A stretch of DNA of 64,000 bases from Odontocerum albicorne. Lineage: Eukaryota > Arthropoda > Insecta > Trichoptera > Odontoceridae. This document shows positions 31,780 to 42,469 of this stretch, piece after piece. Each line of letters begins with the position of its first letter. Within the stretch, counting starts at the first letter, position 1. The notes under the pieces were generated by a model. That model was not told the DNA's origin and made no database searches. It saw only the letters and a list, made by a program, of their open reading frames with translations. Both the position numbers and the translations under genes were made by a program. The DNA lies in contig OX463849.1 in the NCBI GenBank assembly GCA_949825065.1, positions 26,523,771 through 26,587,770 of the forward strand. The letters run 5' to 3'.

Positions 31780-31865
31780 ACTTTGTAAAACAATTGTATG
31801 GTTGGCGAAAGGGGTTGCCACTTGGCAATAAATTTGCCATGTACACTGGACAATAAAGTATCAAA
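31780..31865 (+). mobile_element. SINE-A tail
   Basis: 'ggttggcgaaaggggttgcc' and 'acttggcaataaatttgcca' match the SINE-A 3' end. It runs directly into the tail of repeat C. Confidence 0.5.
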
Positions 31866-31935
31866 TAAATAAAGTTTCGATCGCGAGGAAATCAAAATTT
31901 CAAGACGATAGATAGGATGGTTTAATCTGCGACAG
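31866..31935 (+). repeat. dispersed repeat C, tail only
   Basis: 'aataaagtttcgatcgcgag' and 'gatggtttaatctgcgacag' match the 3' part of the copies at 11.3 and 57.4 kb. Confidence 0.45.
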
Positions 31936-32104
31936 CCTTTCGTTATTCAGATTATTATACAGCAGTATTTTAATGTTGCGTAATACCGCTATAAGAATTT
32001 ATGATAAAGAGCTTATTTATAATGGGGCTACTGATACTCGTACGAGTATCGTGTCACAAGCTCCACGATATTGAAAATATTTTGATGAATTATTTCATAA
32101 TCAG

Positions 32105-32265
32105 GCAATGAAATTTCGCGAACTTGCCCCCGTGTTTACATTCCATGTGCCAGGGCTGGCGTTGCCCATTTTCCCAGGCGCCGTTCCGCGCCCTCTGGTC
32201 GCCGGCACTGGTTTCCGGACACTGGCTGAAGATTCTGCCCCGGTTAGAAGGAAAATGTTTCTTTT
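32105..32265. other. G+C-rich island in AT-rich DNA, possibly an exon
   Basis: About 60% G+C over 150 bp, unlike its surroundings. On the minus strand one frame reads FSQCPETSAGDQRARNGAWE then Asn-Gly-Gln ... Met-Glu-Cys-Lys-His-Gly-Gly and Phe-His-Cys, with spaced cysteines. It is preceded by 'ttttccttctaaccggggcag', which looks like a pyrimidine tract, branch site and AG acceptor. Another minus frame is open for 77 codons. No donor site convinces me. It could equally be a transposon piece. Confidence 0.25.
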
Positions 32266-32607
32266 ACTGGACACTATTACAAAGGTCGGGAAAACAATAG
32301 AAATACAAGGGTTATAATAAATTAGTTCATTCATTGTATTTTAAATAGTGTTTTTTTTTTATAAAAAAACAAATTTCCGAAACAAACAAAGTGTAATGGA
32401 ATATGTTTAGAGAAACATTATGACAAGATGCAGTTGATTATTTTATGTATTTATTCATAAAGGGTACAGTGTACTTTATAACAATGATATAAAAATACAG
32501 TAGTGAGTGCTTCATATATCATAATATAAAATAAATAAAACAATTACAATTAAAATAAATGCAAAGAAACAATCGCAATATAACAAAATCATAGTGAGAA
32601 GGCGAAG

Positions 32608-32960
32608 GAAGTGTTTTTTTTTTAATTTTATTTTTTAATGGCTACTTAAATTCCGGTCTTCCCAGCCAGTGAGCGACTGATATTGAGTCAAATATGTTAA
32701 TTGAGAATGCAGAATATGTAAGACAGTGAAGTCTCGGTATCAAAATAATAAATAATATCACGTTAATCAAATTAGAATACTAATTTCATATGTTTATTTC
32801 CTTCAAAACCATCATCTTCCTTAACACCTGCAAACAGAGGTAGACAAGTGGACATTCAATGAATACATGCCCAACGTTTACTCACTGAGAGAATATTCAC
32901 CTATTCTAGACTTTGATCTTTATCAAATGTTTTTTTTGTGGTCGATTGTCCAATATGTAC
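32608..32960 (-). pseudogene. non-LTR retrotransposon 3' end with single UTR unit and poly(A)
   Basis: On the minus strand, 32870-32800 reads GHVFIECPLVYL, aligned with the His-Val-x-Phe-x-x-Cys-Pro segment of the 19.3-kb protein. Then come a spacer, 'cactggctgggaagaccgga' (one diverged UTR unit, 32675-32655) and a poly(A) represented by T-runs at 32612-32640. This copy links the UTR unit to the coding end independently of the 18.5-kb array. Confidence 0.55.
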
Positions 32961-33043
32961 CCGTCTATCTATAATTTGTGATTGATGAAAACAACTTTTT
33001 TTTAAATATTTTTTTTTCATTGAGGTAGCACTAACGCGCACGT

Positions 33044-33390
33044 AAGGGTGCATGGCCACGCGGTAACACACTTAACTTCCGTGCGGAAGGCCATCGGTTC
33101 AAACCCTGCAGTATGCTACTCCCTTACAATTACAGGGGTATAAGGATACCTCTGACTATAGATATGACCGAATCTATTCTTCAAAAAGAGAAAAAAAACC
33201 ATTCCGGTGTGCTTCGATCGTCTCACTTCAGCGAGCCATCGGATCCAGTATATGGTGTGGCCGGTGAGTTGCTAGTGTGCAACGACTCACTCACTTAAAA
33301 TAAAAACAAACTCCACGGCACAGTTTCGCTTTCCAACTTATTTGACGTTGGAACGGTGAGGGGATCCTAGACTACGAGGCCCATCAACGA
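33044..33390 (+). mobile_element. tRNA-derived SINE-C, copy 2
   Basis: Head 'tggccacgcggtaacacact', 'cttccgtgcggaaggccatc', B box 'cggttcaaaccctgc', body 'actccacggcacagtttcgc', end 'actacgaggcccatcaacga'. Collinear with copy 1 over its length. Confidence 0.8.
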
Positions 33391-33599
33391 AAAAGAACGC
33401 ACATCTGTAATGCTTGAATGGAAATCGAAATTGGTGGCTGCCTATCTCCGGGTACGGTGTTGTGCGATAACATTACGCCCACGTGGCATTAGGCGGAACA
33501 TCGGCTGCGGAACGTGTCTATTCCGCCATATTGTATCTATTGCGTCGTCACAAACATCAATTACAAGTTAGACACATTGCCCAGTTCCGCACTTCACTT

Positions 33600-33930
33600 G
33601 TGACCAGTTGTATATACGTTTTGTCTTTCCTGAGATCCTGAAACAGGATTCTTCTAATTGCATCCTCCAAGTCTCAAATTGGATGCACAAAAATAAATTG
33701 AAACTGAATCCGAGTAAAACGTAATTTCTCTGCGTGGCTTCACCGCGTAGACATCTTCTTAATGAGGATGCGTTATCTGTCGAGGACGTTAGTATTTTTC
33801 CAGAATAAGGCATCTAATTCCTTGGTGTCTATTTTAGTGACAAACTCTCTTTCGATGTACAAATACGTTATATGGTTTCTATGGGCCTCTATAATCTTAA
33901 ATTTATAGAAAATTTATAATTTTATATGAA
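33600..33930 (+). pseudogene. jockey-like reverse transcriptase fragment
   Basis: The plus strand reads VSNWMHKNKLKLNPSKT (33670-33720) and, after stops, FLGVYFSDKLSFDVQI and Met-Gly-Leu-Tyr-Asn-Leu-Lys-Phe-Ile (33810-33905). Trp-x-x-x-Asn-Lys-Leu-x-Leu-Asn-x-x-Lys-Thr followed by Lys-Phe-Leu-Gly-Val is the sequence order just after the YADD box in jockey-type enzymes. The catalytic box itself is not present. Confidence 0.7.
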
Positions 33931-34220
33931 CACTACACTCCACCTTATGTGTAACTATCACGTATCAGAAATATACAAAGGTTTCTTTGTAGTTCTATTT
34001 CCCATGGTAAGTTTTCTGCGGTTTTCTTACTAAATATGTTTTTCTAAACATAATATATGCAGATGCGGGGAAGTTCTTTATCTAATGGTGGCAGCCACAA
34101 CCTTTCTATTCTTACACACAAGTTGTTTTTTTTGGAAATTTTTTATCTTTTCAAATGTAGGTTCGCATTCCAAGTTCCTTGTAGATTGCCCTTAAAGAGA
34201 GTGTGCTCTCTATACGGGGC
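33925..34220 (+). repeat. dispersed repeat D, longest copy
   Basis: 'aacactacactccaccttat', 'acaaaggtttctttgtagtt', 'cttactaaatatgtttttct', 'tctaatggtggcagccacaa' and 'aggttcgcattccaagttcc' also occur in the same order, in part, at 42.5 and 52.5 kb. No coding resemblance; nature unknown. Confidence 0.6.
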
Positions 34221-34429
34221 TATACGAACTGTCGTTTTTTTATTATTCTTGTGGCGGGAACAGCTTTGCAAGTCCTTTGCATCCATGACGGCCTGTACTG
34301 GACAACATATCGTGCCCTCACTAAATCGTTTGTGCCGTCTGTTTATTTCAAAGTTGTATACTGAGTTTTTAAACTTTTTTTTAATACTGCATTTTAGTTG
34401 CCTTTTGTAGTTATTCATTATACAAATAC

Positions 34430-34855
34430 AGGTGTTCCAAAAATGTATACACATTTTTACACCGTGCCGTTTACTTGAATTTGCTGTAAGAATTTGTCAT
34501 ACTACACATTCGTGAGAAGTTTAAAGATGAAGAGGACTTTTATTTTCAGCAAGATGGTGCGTCTCCCTCACTACCACCGTGATGGTCTACCGAACAGATG
34601 GATTGGACGTATAGGTAACATTGAATATCCTCCGCGCTCCCCATACCTCATGCCAATTTATCTTTTTTATGGGAACTCATCATCAGATAAAGTTTATGGC
34701 ACTAAACCGGCAACAGTTAATGAATTAAAAGCAACCATTGAAAGAAAATGCGCCCAAATATCAAAACAAATTATTCGTGATGTTTGTGATTCCACGTTAT
34801 CAGCAGTGCATGACCAGAACAGTCACCAATTTAATCACTTGCGATAATTAAAAAA
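34430..34855 (+). pseudogene. Tc1/mariner transposase, 3' half, catalytic residues lost
   Basis: 'tttcagcaagatggtgcg' (Phe-Gln-Gln-Asp-Gly-Ala) marks the second acid. After a frameshift at about 34565 the frame reads Asn-Arg-Trp-Ile-Gly-Arg, YPPRSPYLMPIYLFYG, KVYGTKPATVNELKATIERK, and ends Asn-Ser-His-Gln-Phe-Asn-His-Leu-Arg. In relatives the third motif is Pro-Asp-Leu-Thr-Pro-Leu-Asp; here both Asp positions are replaced (Tyr, Ile). A likely left end, 'ggtgttccaaaaatgtatac', begins at 34431. Confidence 0.7.
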
Positions 34856-34859
34856 ATCT

Positions 34860-36385
34860 ACATCTGTCTTCTTTAATTTTGAGTTTAAATCTTAGATATG
34901 TTACACCTTAGTAAATACTGAATTTATAATTAAATAAGCCCTACACGTGCTTGTGAGATGGGATAGGAAACCCTTGACCACGTTTTCTACACAATTCTAA
35001 ATGTCTTTCATCCGTTCAATATGTCCCACCTATTCGCACTTATTTCTCTCCACTAATTAAAAGCCACATGTGAGTATCTGAATCGTCCAAAACTCTTTAA
35101 ATATTTGGTACATTCCGTAGTAGTTTTCCACATATAGTATTTTTACACTGTCTTCTTTCCTTTAAATTTTCATTGGCACAAATTATCCTCTTTATATGAT
35201 GGATTTCCTTATAAACTAATCATAATAATTTTTGTTGTAATGTATGAAACAATCATTGCTTAAAATTGTAATTTTGTTATAAGGTTTATCGTGCTGTTGA
35301 TAAATAAATAAACGTTTTATCAGTAGTAACCAAATGAACAACTGCCTTCCAAGAAACCCTCATAAGAGATAGAAAAATTTGATGGTAATCAACATTCCAG
35401 GAGAGGTTTACCTGATGAAAAAAACAACCCTTTGATCTAGGAAAAATAGGAGACGACTTGATACCAAGTTTTTTGTAAATACATGATAGGTTAAAATTCT
35501 AGAGTCCCCCGCCACTGTTGTAGGCCCAGGTTAACATAATGTGTCTTCGTAATTTGTTCTGGAAACAGCTCGTAAATGTTGTCATACGTGGGGCACATTT
35601 GTCGGTTTTATGGTTGGCGTTTCCGATTTTTGTTTCTATTTCACTGACAACGGTTCCTCTTCCTGCGTGCCTTGTTCTTTTATTTTACTGCCCCAACACG
35701 CTTGACTCGAATTCACCAATTACTTGAACCAAATACTCCAATACACATACATTGAGAAAGTACAATCTGAAAAATTCAGTATTCTAGCAAATATATACAA
35801 AAAAGAAACATGTTTTTTGGTTAAATTTTTTTATTATCCACAATACACCTTTTAAAATTTACATCGTTTTAATGGAGAGACGCATCGTACATAACAATGT
35901 CAAAACACTCCATTTTGTGGATATAGAGCTCCGCTTGATTAGGTAAGGCCTGTAACAAAGTGGTTTCATTCCCTAATCACAAATTTAATATCTTTATCCT
36001 AAAAACTAGAATACTCAGCTGAAACATTCACATTCTGCACTCACATTCTGCACTCACACACACACTATTAAGCCATCACTTATACAATTTCCAAACGCAT
36101 CTTAACAACCACATAAAAAGCCTTTGGGCTTATATGTTATGTACCAAAAATAAATAAATATCCAACACCTCTACATTCGCATCAAACATTCACTTACATA
36201 CCTAATTGGAGATTTCCAAAAACTCCTCACTTTTCGCTCTTTTCCTCTCAAAGGAGCCATCTTATTAAATTTATATTTCATTTGAAAATGTATTTCTATA
36301 GTACATTTCAACATTGGCATTGGTGATGTATAATTGTTAAAGAACGTGGCCGGGAGACACTATTATCTTTTACTTTCTTTTAATT
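34860..36385. other. no recognisable feature
   Basis: AT-rich, with short A- or C-rich runs (for example 'cacattctgcact' twice at 36030-36055). Confidence 0.4.
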
Positions 36386-36389
36386 TTTT

Positions 36390-36480
36390 TGGTAGTGTCG
36401 GGAATCGAATCTGAACCCCCTTGGTGAAAACATGTGTATTTCCAGGTCGCTATGTTACACGAAACCTTCTTACGCGTCAA
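36390..36480 (-). mobile_element. tRNA-like SINE head
   Basis: The complement contains 'ggttcagattcgattcccga' (B-box-like, near 36420-36395) and 'acatagcgacctggaaatac' upstream. The A box is weak and no body is identified. Confidence 0.35.
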
Positions 36481-36639
36481 TTTGTTTCGACGAGCTTTGT
36501 AGTCTCATGGCAGAATTTCTGTCTTCGACACGAATGTTGCTTATTCGATTCATAATGGTGACAAAACTTTCAATCCTGTTGCTCGAAAATCTCGTGATGT
36601 TTAACATTGTTATATGGTAGTTAAGAAAATATTGTAATT

Positions 36640-36770
36640 TATTTTTAACAAACACTGTTTATTCCACTTTTTTTGTGACGGTATAACCCTACCGGTTTCA
36701 AGGCTTTCACCTCATCTTCAGGGACGTTAATGCCTTAACTATAAACAACATAAGAAAATATTGTATCGTA
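36640..36770 (-). mobile_element. foldback family copy with one arm deleted
   Basis: Contains the left arm of the 26.4-kb palindrome ('aacaaacactgtttattcca' onwards) and then directly the tail 'gttaatgccttaactataaa' (36726-36745). The right arm is absent, as if removed by deletion between the arms. Confidence 0.65.
36682..36726 (-). ncRNA. hammerhead-like ribozyme motif
   Basis: The complement reads CTGAAGA, T, GAGG-TGAAAG-CCTT, GAAAC, CGGTAGGG. N in CUGANGA is A here and U at 26.5 kb, a substitution the hammerhead core tolerates. Confidence 0.45.
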
Positions 36771-36774
36771 AATA

Positions 36775-37790
36775 AAGTGTAATAACACCTCATTTTACGA
36801 CTAAGAACGGTCAAATTCATTTAAAAGGAATAAATCCGTGTTTTATGTTTTCAGTCAATATTAAGTCAAAATAATAAAATTTAATTATTTCTTTAGTGAT
36901 ATTTCGTAATAAAATATCACCCCGAAAACGGTCTTTTATGAAATTATAAAAGACGTAACAAGATGAAAAGTGGAATGTCAATAATAAAAAACGAGTCACT
37001 GTCCCCTGCAATACTGTATCTCATGTTAGATCAGATAAATGTCTGGCCTCGGGTTGAGTTACAGCCCCGCCAGTGTAGATCTCTAATCTCGATCTCTGGC
37101 TAACTCTTCCATTTCCACCTAGTCTAGTCATAGTCTCCCCTCAAACAACCGCTGCATCTACTTCCTCCAACTCTTGATGTGACCTGCTTTTATTCTTCTA
37201 TTTGGATTTTTAAAATAGATTGCTAGATGATTATGATCAAATAACGACGTTAGATGCAAACTGCCTCGAGGATATTTACTATTCACTAAACTTAATCCAG
37301 TGGAGTAAATTTAGAAATATCCCCAAAATGTATAAATCCCCGAGGCAGTTTTTAAGTCTCCGCTTCTAGTAAACTGTATAAAATGGATAATTCCTGTTTC
37401 TTCAGTCTCCATTCGTGATGTCGCCGGCAGCTAACGCCCTTCTAAAGTGTAAACAAACAGTGGTATAAGGCGTTATTCCACCATTCCTCTTTGAGGTGTC
37501 CTGTTTCAGACGCTCATTACTTGTCGCTTCTACCCAAACCGGACTGATTGAAAGGGTTAAATTAAATTTAATTTGTTGGCCGATGACCCTTTGGAATGTG
37601 CGCATTTTTTCAGTCCGAACAAAAGTGACGTATTTTGCATGGTAATTTTTGACCATCAGTTGTGTTCCAGTCATTGGTCCTACAAGACGTGTTTTATGTT
37701 CTATTCATCAGTTGACATCTGGAGAACGATATTTTAGTGATTTTTTTTTCGAACGTGGGTTAAGATGTAGAGTTATATACCTGACACACA
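36775..37790. other. no recognisable feature
   Basis: A 90-codon minus-strand frame (37402-37674) ends with a Leu-His-Phe-Arg-Arg-Ala-Leu-Ala-Ala-Gly block in a G+C-elevated patch. I do not recognise it. Confidence 0.35.
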
Positions 37791-37792
37791 AT

Positions 37793-38095
37793 TTATACGA
37801 AATTACATGTTATACGAATACTGTCGAAAAAATAATGCACCTACTGCAACTAAAAACATTTGCGACACATTTGGAGAATATTTAACTGTTCGGCAATGCC
37901 AAAGGTGGTTTGAACAATATAAAAGGGGTGATTTTAATCTAAAAAACAATCCTCGAAGTGAAAAACTAGTGAAAGTGGATGATGACGTATTGCGTACAGA
38001 AATCTAATCAAATCCAACACTGACTATACGACAATTAGCTGACAAGCTTGGATACTCAAGATTTAGTGTGCAAGAACATCTGGGAAAAGTCACGT
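37793..38095 (+). pseudogene. mariner transposase, N-terminal DNA-binding part
   Basis: The plus strand reads EYCRKNNAPTATKNICDTFG, Val-Arg-Gln-Cys-Gln-Arg-Trp-Phe, YKRGDFNLKNNPRSEKLVKV and VDDDVLRTEI, then a stop, then NPTLTIRQLADKLGYSRFSV. These are the two helix-turn-helix units of a mariner transposase, separated by the usual Arg-Ser-linker-like segment. The catalytic domain is entirely absent. Confidence 0.8.
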
Positions 38096-38169
38096 GACCT
38101 TCAAATAAAATAAATTAAAGAAACTAAAAACTCTTAAGAAAATCATTATATTATATTAATAAATTTATA

Positions 38170-38345
38170 GTTTGATCCAGTGAATGATATTCTTAAAGAA
38201 GGATACGTAGAAAGTCAGAGAAATTGTAGAAGTTGTATGGATGTAGGAGAAACGAAGGGTGTGTGTCGAGATAGGAAAGTCTGGCGCTCTGTGTTTCTCT
38301 GCCTACCCTGACAGGGAAATAACGTGATGATATGTATGTATGTAT
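38170..38345 (+). mobile_element. RTE-like retrotransposon 3' end with ATGT microsatellite
   Basis: 'gatccagtgaatgatattct' and 'gtgtgtcgagataggaaagt' with 'ctctgcctaccctgacaggg' (38297-38316) give the terminal Cys-Arg-Asp-Arg-Lys-Val-Trp-Arg-Ser and Ala-Tyr-Pro-Asp-Arg-like blocks, ending in (ATGT)3 at 38332-38343. Confidence 0.7.
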
Positions 38346-38854
38346 AATATAAAGTTAATTTACTTATATCGAAATCCAAGTTGACATCATAGTATAAATA
38401 GGCAAAAACCCGTATGACGGTTGTCGGCAAAGAAATAATACGAGAATTGAATTTTGAATACAAGAGAGCGAGAGAGGAATACTTCGATTCTCTCCGAAAG
38501 TAATTCGAAATTTGAATCTCGGTGGGTCCGTGATACTGAACGAATTTTAAATACCTGGCTAACAATTTTTGAACCGGTGTAAAAGGGGACGATGTATAAA
38601 TGATATATATATATAAACAAATTTTACATTTATGAATATATATTTTCATAAATGTAGAATTTGTTTTACTTCCGTGAATATTTCACGGGTTGCAACCAGT
38701 TGTTGAGATATTCGTTTAGAATGCCAGATGATCAGTGTTCTTGAAGCCAACCAGTGGAAAGACGTGGAATTGATAGATTAAAAGACCGTGCGAGGATATA
38801 TAAGTGGACTGGGAGACTTTTATTTAGAGTGCACTCAGTCAAGTATATTTTCGA

Positions 38855-38975
38855 GATGTTTGTTCGAGAAACGTTCGAGAAACGCTGCAATAATGTTTCG
38901 TTTTTATGTTCGAATGTTCGAGAAACGCTGTTCGTAATGTTCGAGAAACGCTGCAATAATGTTTCGTTTTTATTG
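38855..38975. repeat. short tandem duplication around 'gttcgagaaacgctg'
   Basis: 'cgagaaacgctgcaataatg' with 'tttcgtttttat' occurs twice (38875 and 38942), with an extra partial unit between. Confidence 0.7.
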
Positions 38976-38999
38976 GATAACGTATTGATTACCCCATGT

Positions 39000-39525
39000 C
39001 GATATTTGCTCAATTTCAGGCCTTGATTGGGAGGTATTGTTGATTCTATAATTTTTATAAGATTGATAATTTTAAGATTGATAATTAATAAGATTGATTG
39101 ATAATTTTATGAGATTGTTAATTCTTTTTTTTTTTACATAGTATCTTAAGTATTTTTTTGTGAATTATCCTATAATTTCGTGTTCTTGATCTTGTGAAAA
39201 AAAATTTTACTACTCCGTCTTGTAAATTGTAGTTCATTAATAAATTGTATTTGACTTTTTTTACCTTCCGTGTTGTTGGGCTATAAATTGGTATTTCATG
39301 CATCATATTATGTTTTAAAAGATAAATGTGTTCTAAATTATGTTGTTTTTCTTAATTTTTTTTTATAAATATTACTGTGATACGTAAAGAACACTACAGT
39401 GTCGTTTATTTTTTAAATAAATAAAACGATGCATTCAGTTTTAATTGTATATTTATTTATTATTACACATGACAAGAAATATACATAATTTGTGGAAAAA
39501 AAACAACAGGTAATTTAATTTGGAC
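39000..39525. other. AT-rich, imperfect 'aagattgataatt' repeats
   Basis: 'taagattgataattttaag' type units recur 3-4 times at 39055-39115. Otherwise no feature. Confidence 0.45.
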
Positions 39526-39528
39526 ATA

Positions 39529-40485
39529 CGAGGCATATCCAGAAAGTAAGTGTACTGAATTTTTGTAGGTTACAATTTTTTTTATTTAAACAAAAAAATT
39601 ACGTGGTTATCGTAGTACATATGTAAGCTATTTTTCGATATAGTCGCCATTCCTCTCAATGCAGGTGGTGAAGCGGGGTATCAACTTTTTGATGCCTTCC
39701 TCGAAGTAGTTTCCCGCCAACCCCTCCGTACACTTCTCCACCTCCTCCTTTACCTCCTCGTCGGTTGAAAACCTTTTTCCACCCATGTGCAGCTTCAGGG
39801 AGGTAAAGAGATAGTAATCTGAAGGTGCTAGGTCATGGGAATGCGCGGGATGGTTCAGGACATCCCATTTAAACGAGGCAAGCAGTTCTTTCGTAGCGTT
39901 GACCGTGTGTGGTCTGGCATTGTCGTACAGCAGGCAGACTCCCTTTGTCAGCATGCCTCTCCTCTTGTTCTGAATCGCCCTCCGCTATTTTTTTAGGGTC
40001 TCACAGTATCTTGCAGAGTTGATGGTCTCCCCTTGAGGTATATATTCAATAAAAATTATGCTTTGACAGTCCCAAAACACGGATGCCATGATTTTCTTGG
40101 CTGAAATTGTGGTTTTGAACTTTTTGGCGGAGGGGAAGAGGTGTGACGTGACCGTTTTTAAACTCGCGACACCACTTGTACACACTCGTACGATTCATAG
40201 CTTTATCACCATATGCAGTTTTCACCTCATTATAAACCTCAACCGGAGGTTTTCCTTCCAAACGAGATAACGGATGACGCCGCGTATTTCGCACTTAGCG
40301 GGAGATTGGATTGACATTTTTCACGAAACGTGTTGTCGCGTCGACACTTCTCAACGTACTGACCTCGAACCGGTCTCGTTGGGGAGGGAAAGGGTCAGGC
40401 TACACGGAAGTGTAGCCAACATGTCGAAAATAAAATCCATCCGGTCGTGAGAGCCTCAGTACACCTACTTTCTGGATACGCATAG
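39529..40485 (-). mobile_element. mariner element, 957 bp, internally deleted, both ends present
   Basis: Terminal inverted repeats of about 30 bp (CGAGGCATATCCAGAAAGTA at 39529; the complement at 40485 is CTATGCGTATCCAGAAAGTA) are flanked by TA at 39527-39528 and 40486-40487. The element is complete in outline but several hundred bp shorter than a standard 1.3-kb mariner. Confidence 0.9.
39628..40315 (-). pseudogene. mariner transposase with central deletion
   Basis: Minus-strand order: an N-terminal helix-turn-helix part (YNEVKTAYGDKAMNRTSVYK, WCREFKNG) ending near 40140; then, fused out of frame, SAKKFKTTISAKKIMASVFW; and from 39954 a C-terminal part with LLYDNARPH, SHDLAPSDYYLF (second and third acids, 34 residues apart) and CIERNGDYIEK. 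The region with the first catalytic Asp (the DETW-type motif) is missing. In-frame stops separate the two C-terminal pieces near 39985. The last part is well preserved, so this may be a fairly young copy. Confidence 0.85.
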
Positions 40486-40489
40486 TACA

Positions 40490-40980
40490 ATTTTAATGGA
40501 TCTGGGTTTTTTGCCTTTCATTTGTCGTATCCCCAGTAAACTAGGCTTTTGCCTGTATCTTACTGAAGATATTAAGCATGAAAAAATAAATCGATACTTC
40601 TTTCCCATTTTTGATTACACAAAAACAAAACCCCGTTGCACGTTCTCATCAACCTGACAAACAGTGACACTCAATAACAACTGGAAACATGCGAAATCAA
40701 ACTCTTCACACATCATCTCTTCAGAAAGACCAAAAATTTTCATCCCATAATATACCGCACACAATCATAAGAACAAAAATAAAAACAAAAGTACACAGAA
40801 ACACAAATACAAAACAACAAAAATAAAAACAACAAGAAGAAACACACTCAAGAGCCCACACAAATCTTTTCCACACGTCATTCATCCTGAAAGCCCAAGT
40901 ACTCAAAATCCTGTCGCAATAACAACCACGCTCCGATCGACTGTCTAAATGGTTTTCCTCCCTTTACCTTTATTGAATTA
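40490..40980. other. no recognisable feature
   Basis: A-rich plus strand (40740-40850); the minus-strand 61-codon Cys/Phe-rich frame is a compositional artefact. Confidence 0.45.
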
Positions 40981-40984
40981 GGCA

Positions 40985-42070
40985 CGCCATTCTATGTAAT
41001 GGGAGCCAAATAAGCATATTGTCTTTGGGCAAAATATGTTTTAACTCTAGGAATGGTGAACATTTCATTAGTTGCCATGCGTGTCATGTGTCTCTGCTGA
41101 GTCTGCATCTTCCCTTCCTCTCGATGGTAGTGCCAGATAATGGATTTGAGATGCAAATTGGCTATGTTCAGGACCCGATACTCTCTGAAAAGCTCCGCCG
41201 TGGGATACCGGGCAGGAAGTTTGTTTATTATTTTCACAATCAATTTTTGGGAAACCTGCAATATGTGTTTTTCGGTTAAGGTGCATCCCCCCCCCAAACT
41301 GATATACCGTAGGAAAGTGCTTACTGACATAAGGCGAAGTATGTACTTTTAAGAATATTTTCACTGAGCACATTTCGAATTATACAGAATATGTATCCTA
41401 GTTTTCTGATTTTTGTGCTCAAAGTGTTAATATGGACCTCCCAACGAAAGAACTGATCAACATAAACTCCAAGGTACTTTATACTATCAACCCTTTCCAA
41501 AGAAACACAACTACAGTCAGCCATGGGTGAACTAGTGTGCAGTGTTATGTATTTATTTGTAGGTGCTTGAGTTCTTGTAGATATGCTAAATGGGATGTAT
41601 TTAGTTTTTCGGGAATTTAGAGTCAATAAATTTGAGTCCATCCATTCTTTAACTACACGTAATTCTTCGTTAGCCTTTGAAAACACATCATCCCATGTTC
41701 GGCCCTCGAACAGAAGAACCGTGTCGTCCGCAAAAGTAATTATCTTACCCCTGATAGAAAGATTACACAACTGATGGACATATATCAAGAGTATAGGTCC
41801 CAGAACACTACCTTGGGTTACTCCGAATCTCACAAAAAGAGGCTCACCAAATACACTATCACCCAATTTGACTCTCTGAGTTCTATCAGATAAGTATGAA
41901 GAGAACCAACTAGAAGAGCGCCCACATATGCCCACCTCCATCAATCTGGTGAGTAATATTTGGTGAGACACTGTATCAAAAGCCTTTGCAAGGTCCAAAA
42001 AAACTGCCAAACATGCTTTCTTATTATCCAAAGTGGTGGTAACGCTGTTTACTAGACTAAGCAAAGCAGT
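40985..42070 (-). pseudogene. jockey/CR1-like reverse transcriptase, 5'-truncated
   Basis: 247 open minus-strand codons (42064-41321) include FLDLAKAFDTVSHQILLTRL (palm motif A region), FGVTQGSVLGPILLIYVHQL (finger/palm motif B), IITFADDTVLLFEG (FADD catalytic box), NLLTLNSRKTKYIPF and IKYLGVYVDQFFRWEVHI. After a frameshift at about 41320, the frame continues with KIINKLPARYPTAELFREYR and VKTYFAQRQYAYLAPIT (to 40992), the C-terminal tail. The N-terminal endonuclease and the first reverse-transcriptase motifs are missing, so the insertion is 5'-truncated. Catalytic Asp residues are intact in what remains. This is the best-preserved coding stretch in the window. Confidence 0.9.
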
Positions 42071-42159
42071 TTAAAACAAGTACACGTGATGACTGTGTTA
42101 TTGTAAATTAGTACGATAATAACTGTAGACTAACAAATCAAATGTACAGTGCAAATTCG

Positions 42160-42375
42160 AGTAGAAGGCGTTGTAGAGAATGACCAGGGAAAGTATGGTT
42201 GGATCAAGTGTATGATTGGAAGGAAATGTTAAAAGTCAGAAAAATTGTAGGAGCGGTATGAGAAGGATTATAGATGTAGAAGAGACCAAAGATGTGTGTC
42301 GCGATAGGAAAGTCTAGTGCTCTCTCCTTTCTGCCTATCCCTATAGGAAGACGACGTGATGGTAATTATGTATGT
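42160..42375 (+). mobile_element. RTE-like retrotransposon 3' end
   Basis: 'gggaaagtatggttggatca' (Arg-Lys-Val-Trp-Leu-Asp-like, 42188-42207), 'gtatgagaaggattatagat' and 'gtgtgtcgcgataggaaagt' in family order, ending 'gacgacgtgatggtaattat'. About 200 bp, with a stop in place of the Trp after Lys-Val. Confidence 0.7.
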
Positions 42376-42469
42376 TAAATTAGTTTATTATATTTAGAAA
42401 ATAAATAATTGATAGGTGCAATGTAATCAATACGATTGATTTTAAATTTCGTTTTTAAACATATTTAAT

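Noticed and set aside
34430..34920. a complete Tc1/mariner element with both ends
   Set aside because: The left end candidate at 34431 has no convincing inverted partner on the right; only 'ttacacct' near 34900 is vaguely similar.
38215..38649. 144-codon minus-strand frame
   Set aside because: It starts antisense to an RTE-like 3' end and continues into low-complexity Tyr/Ile codons.
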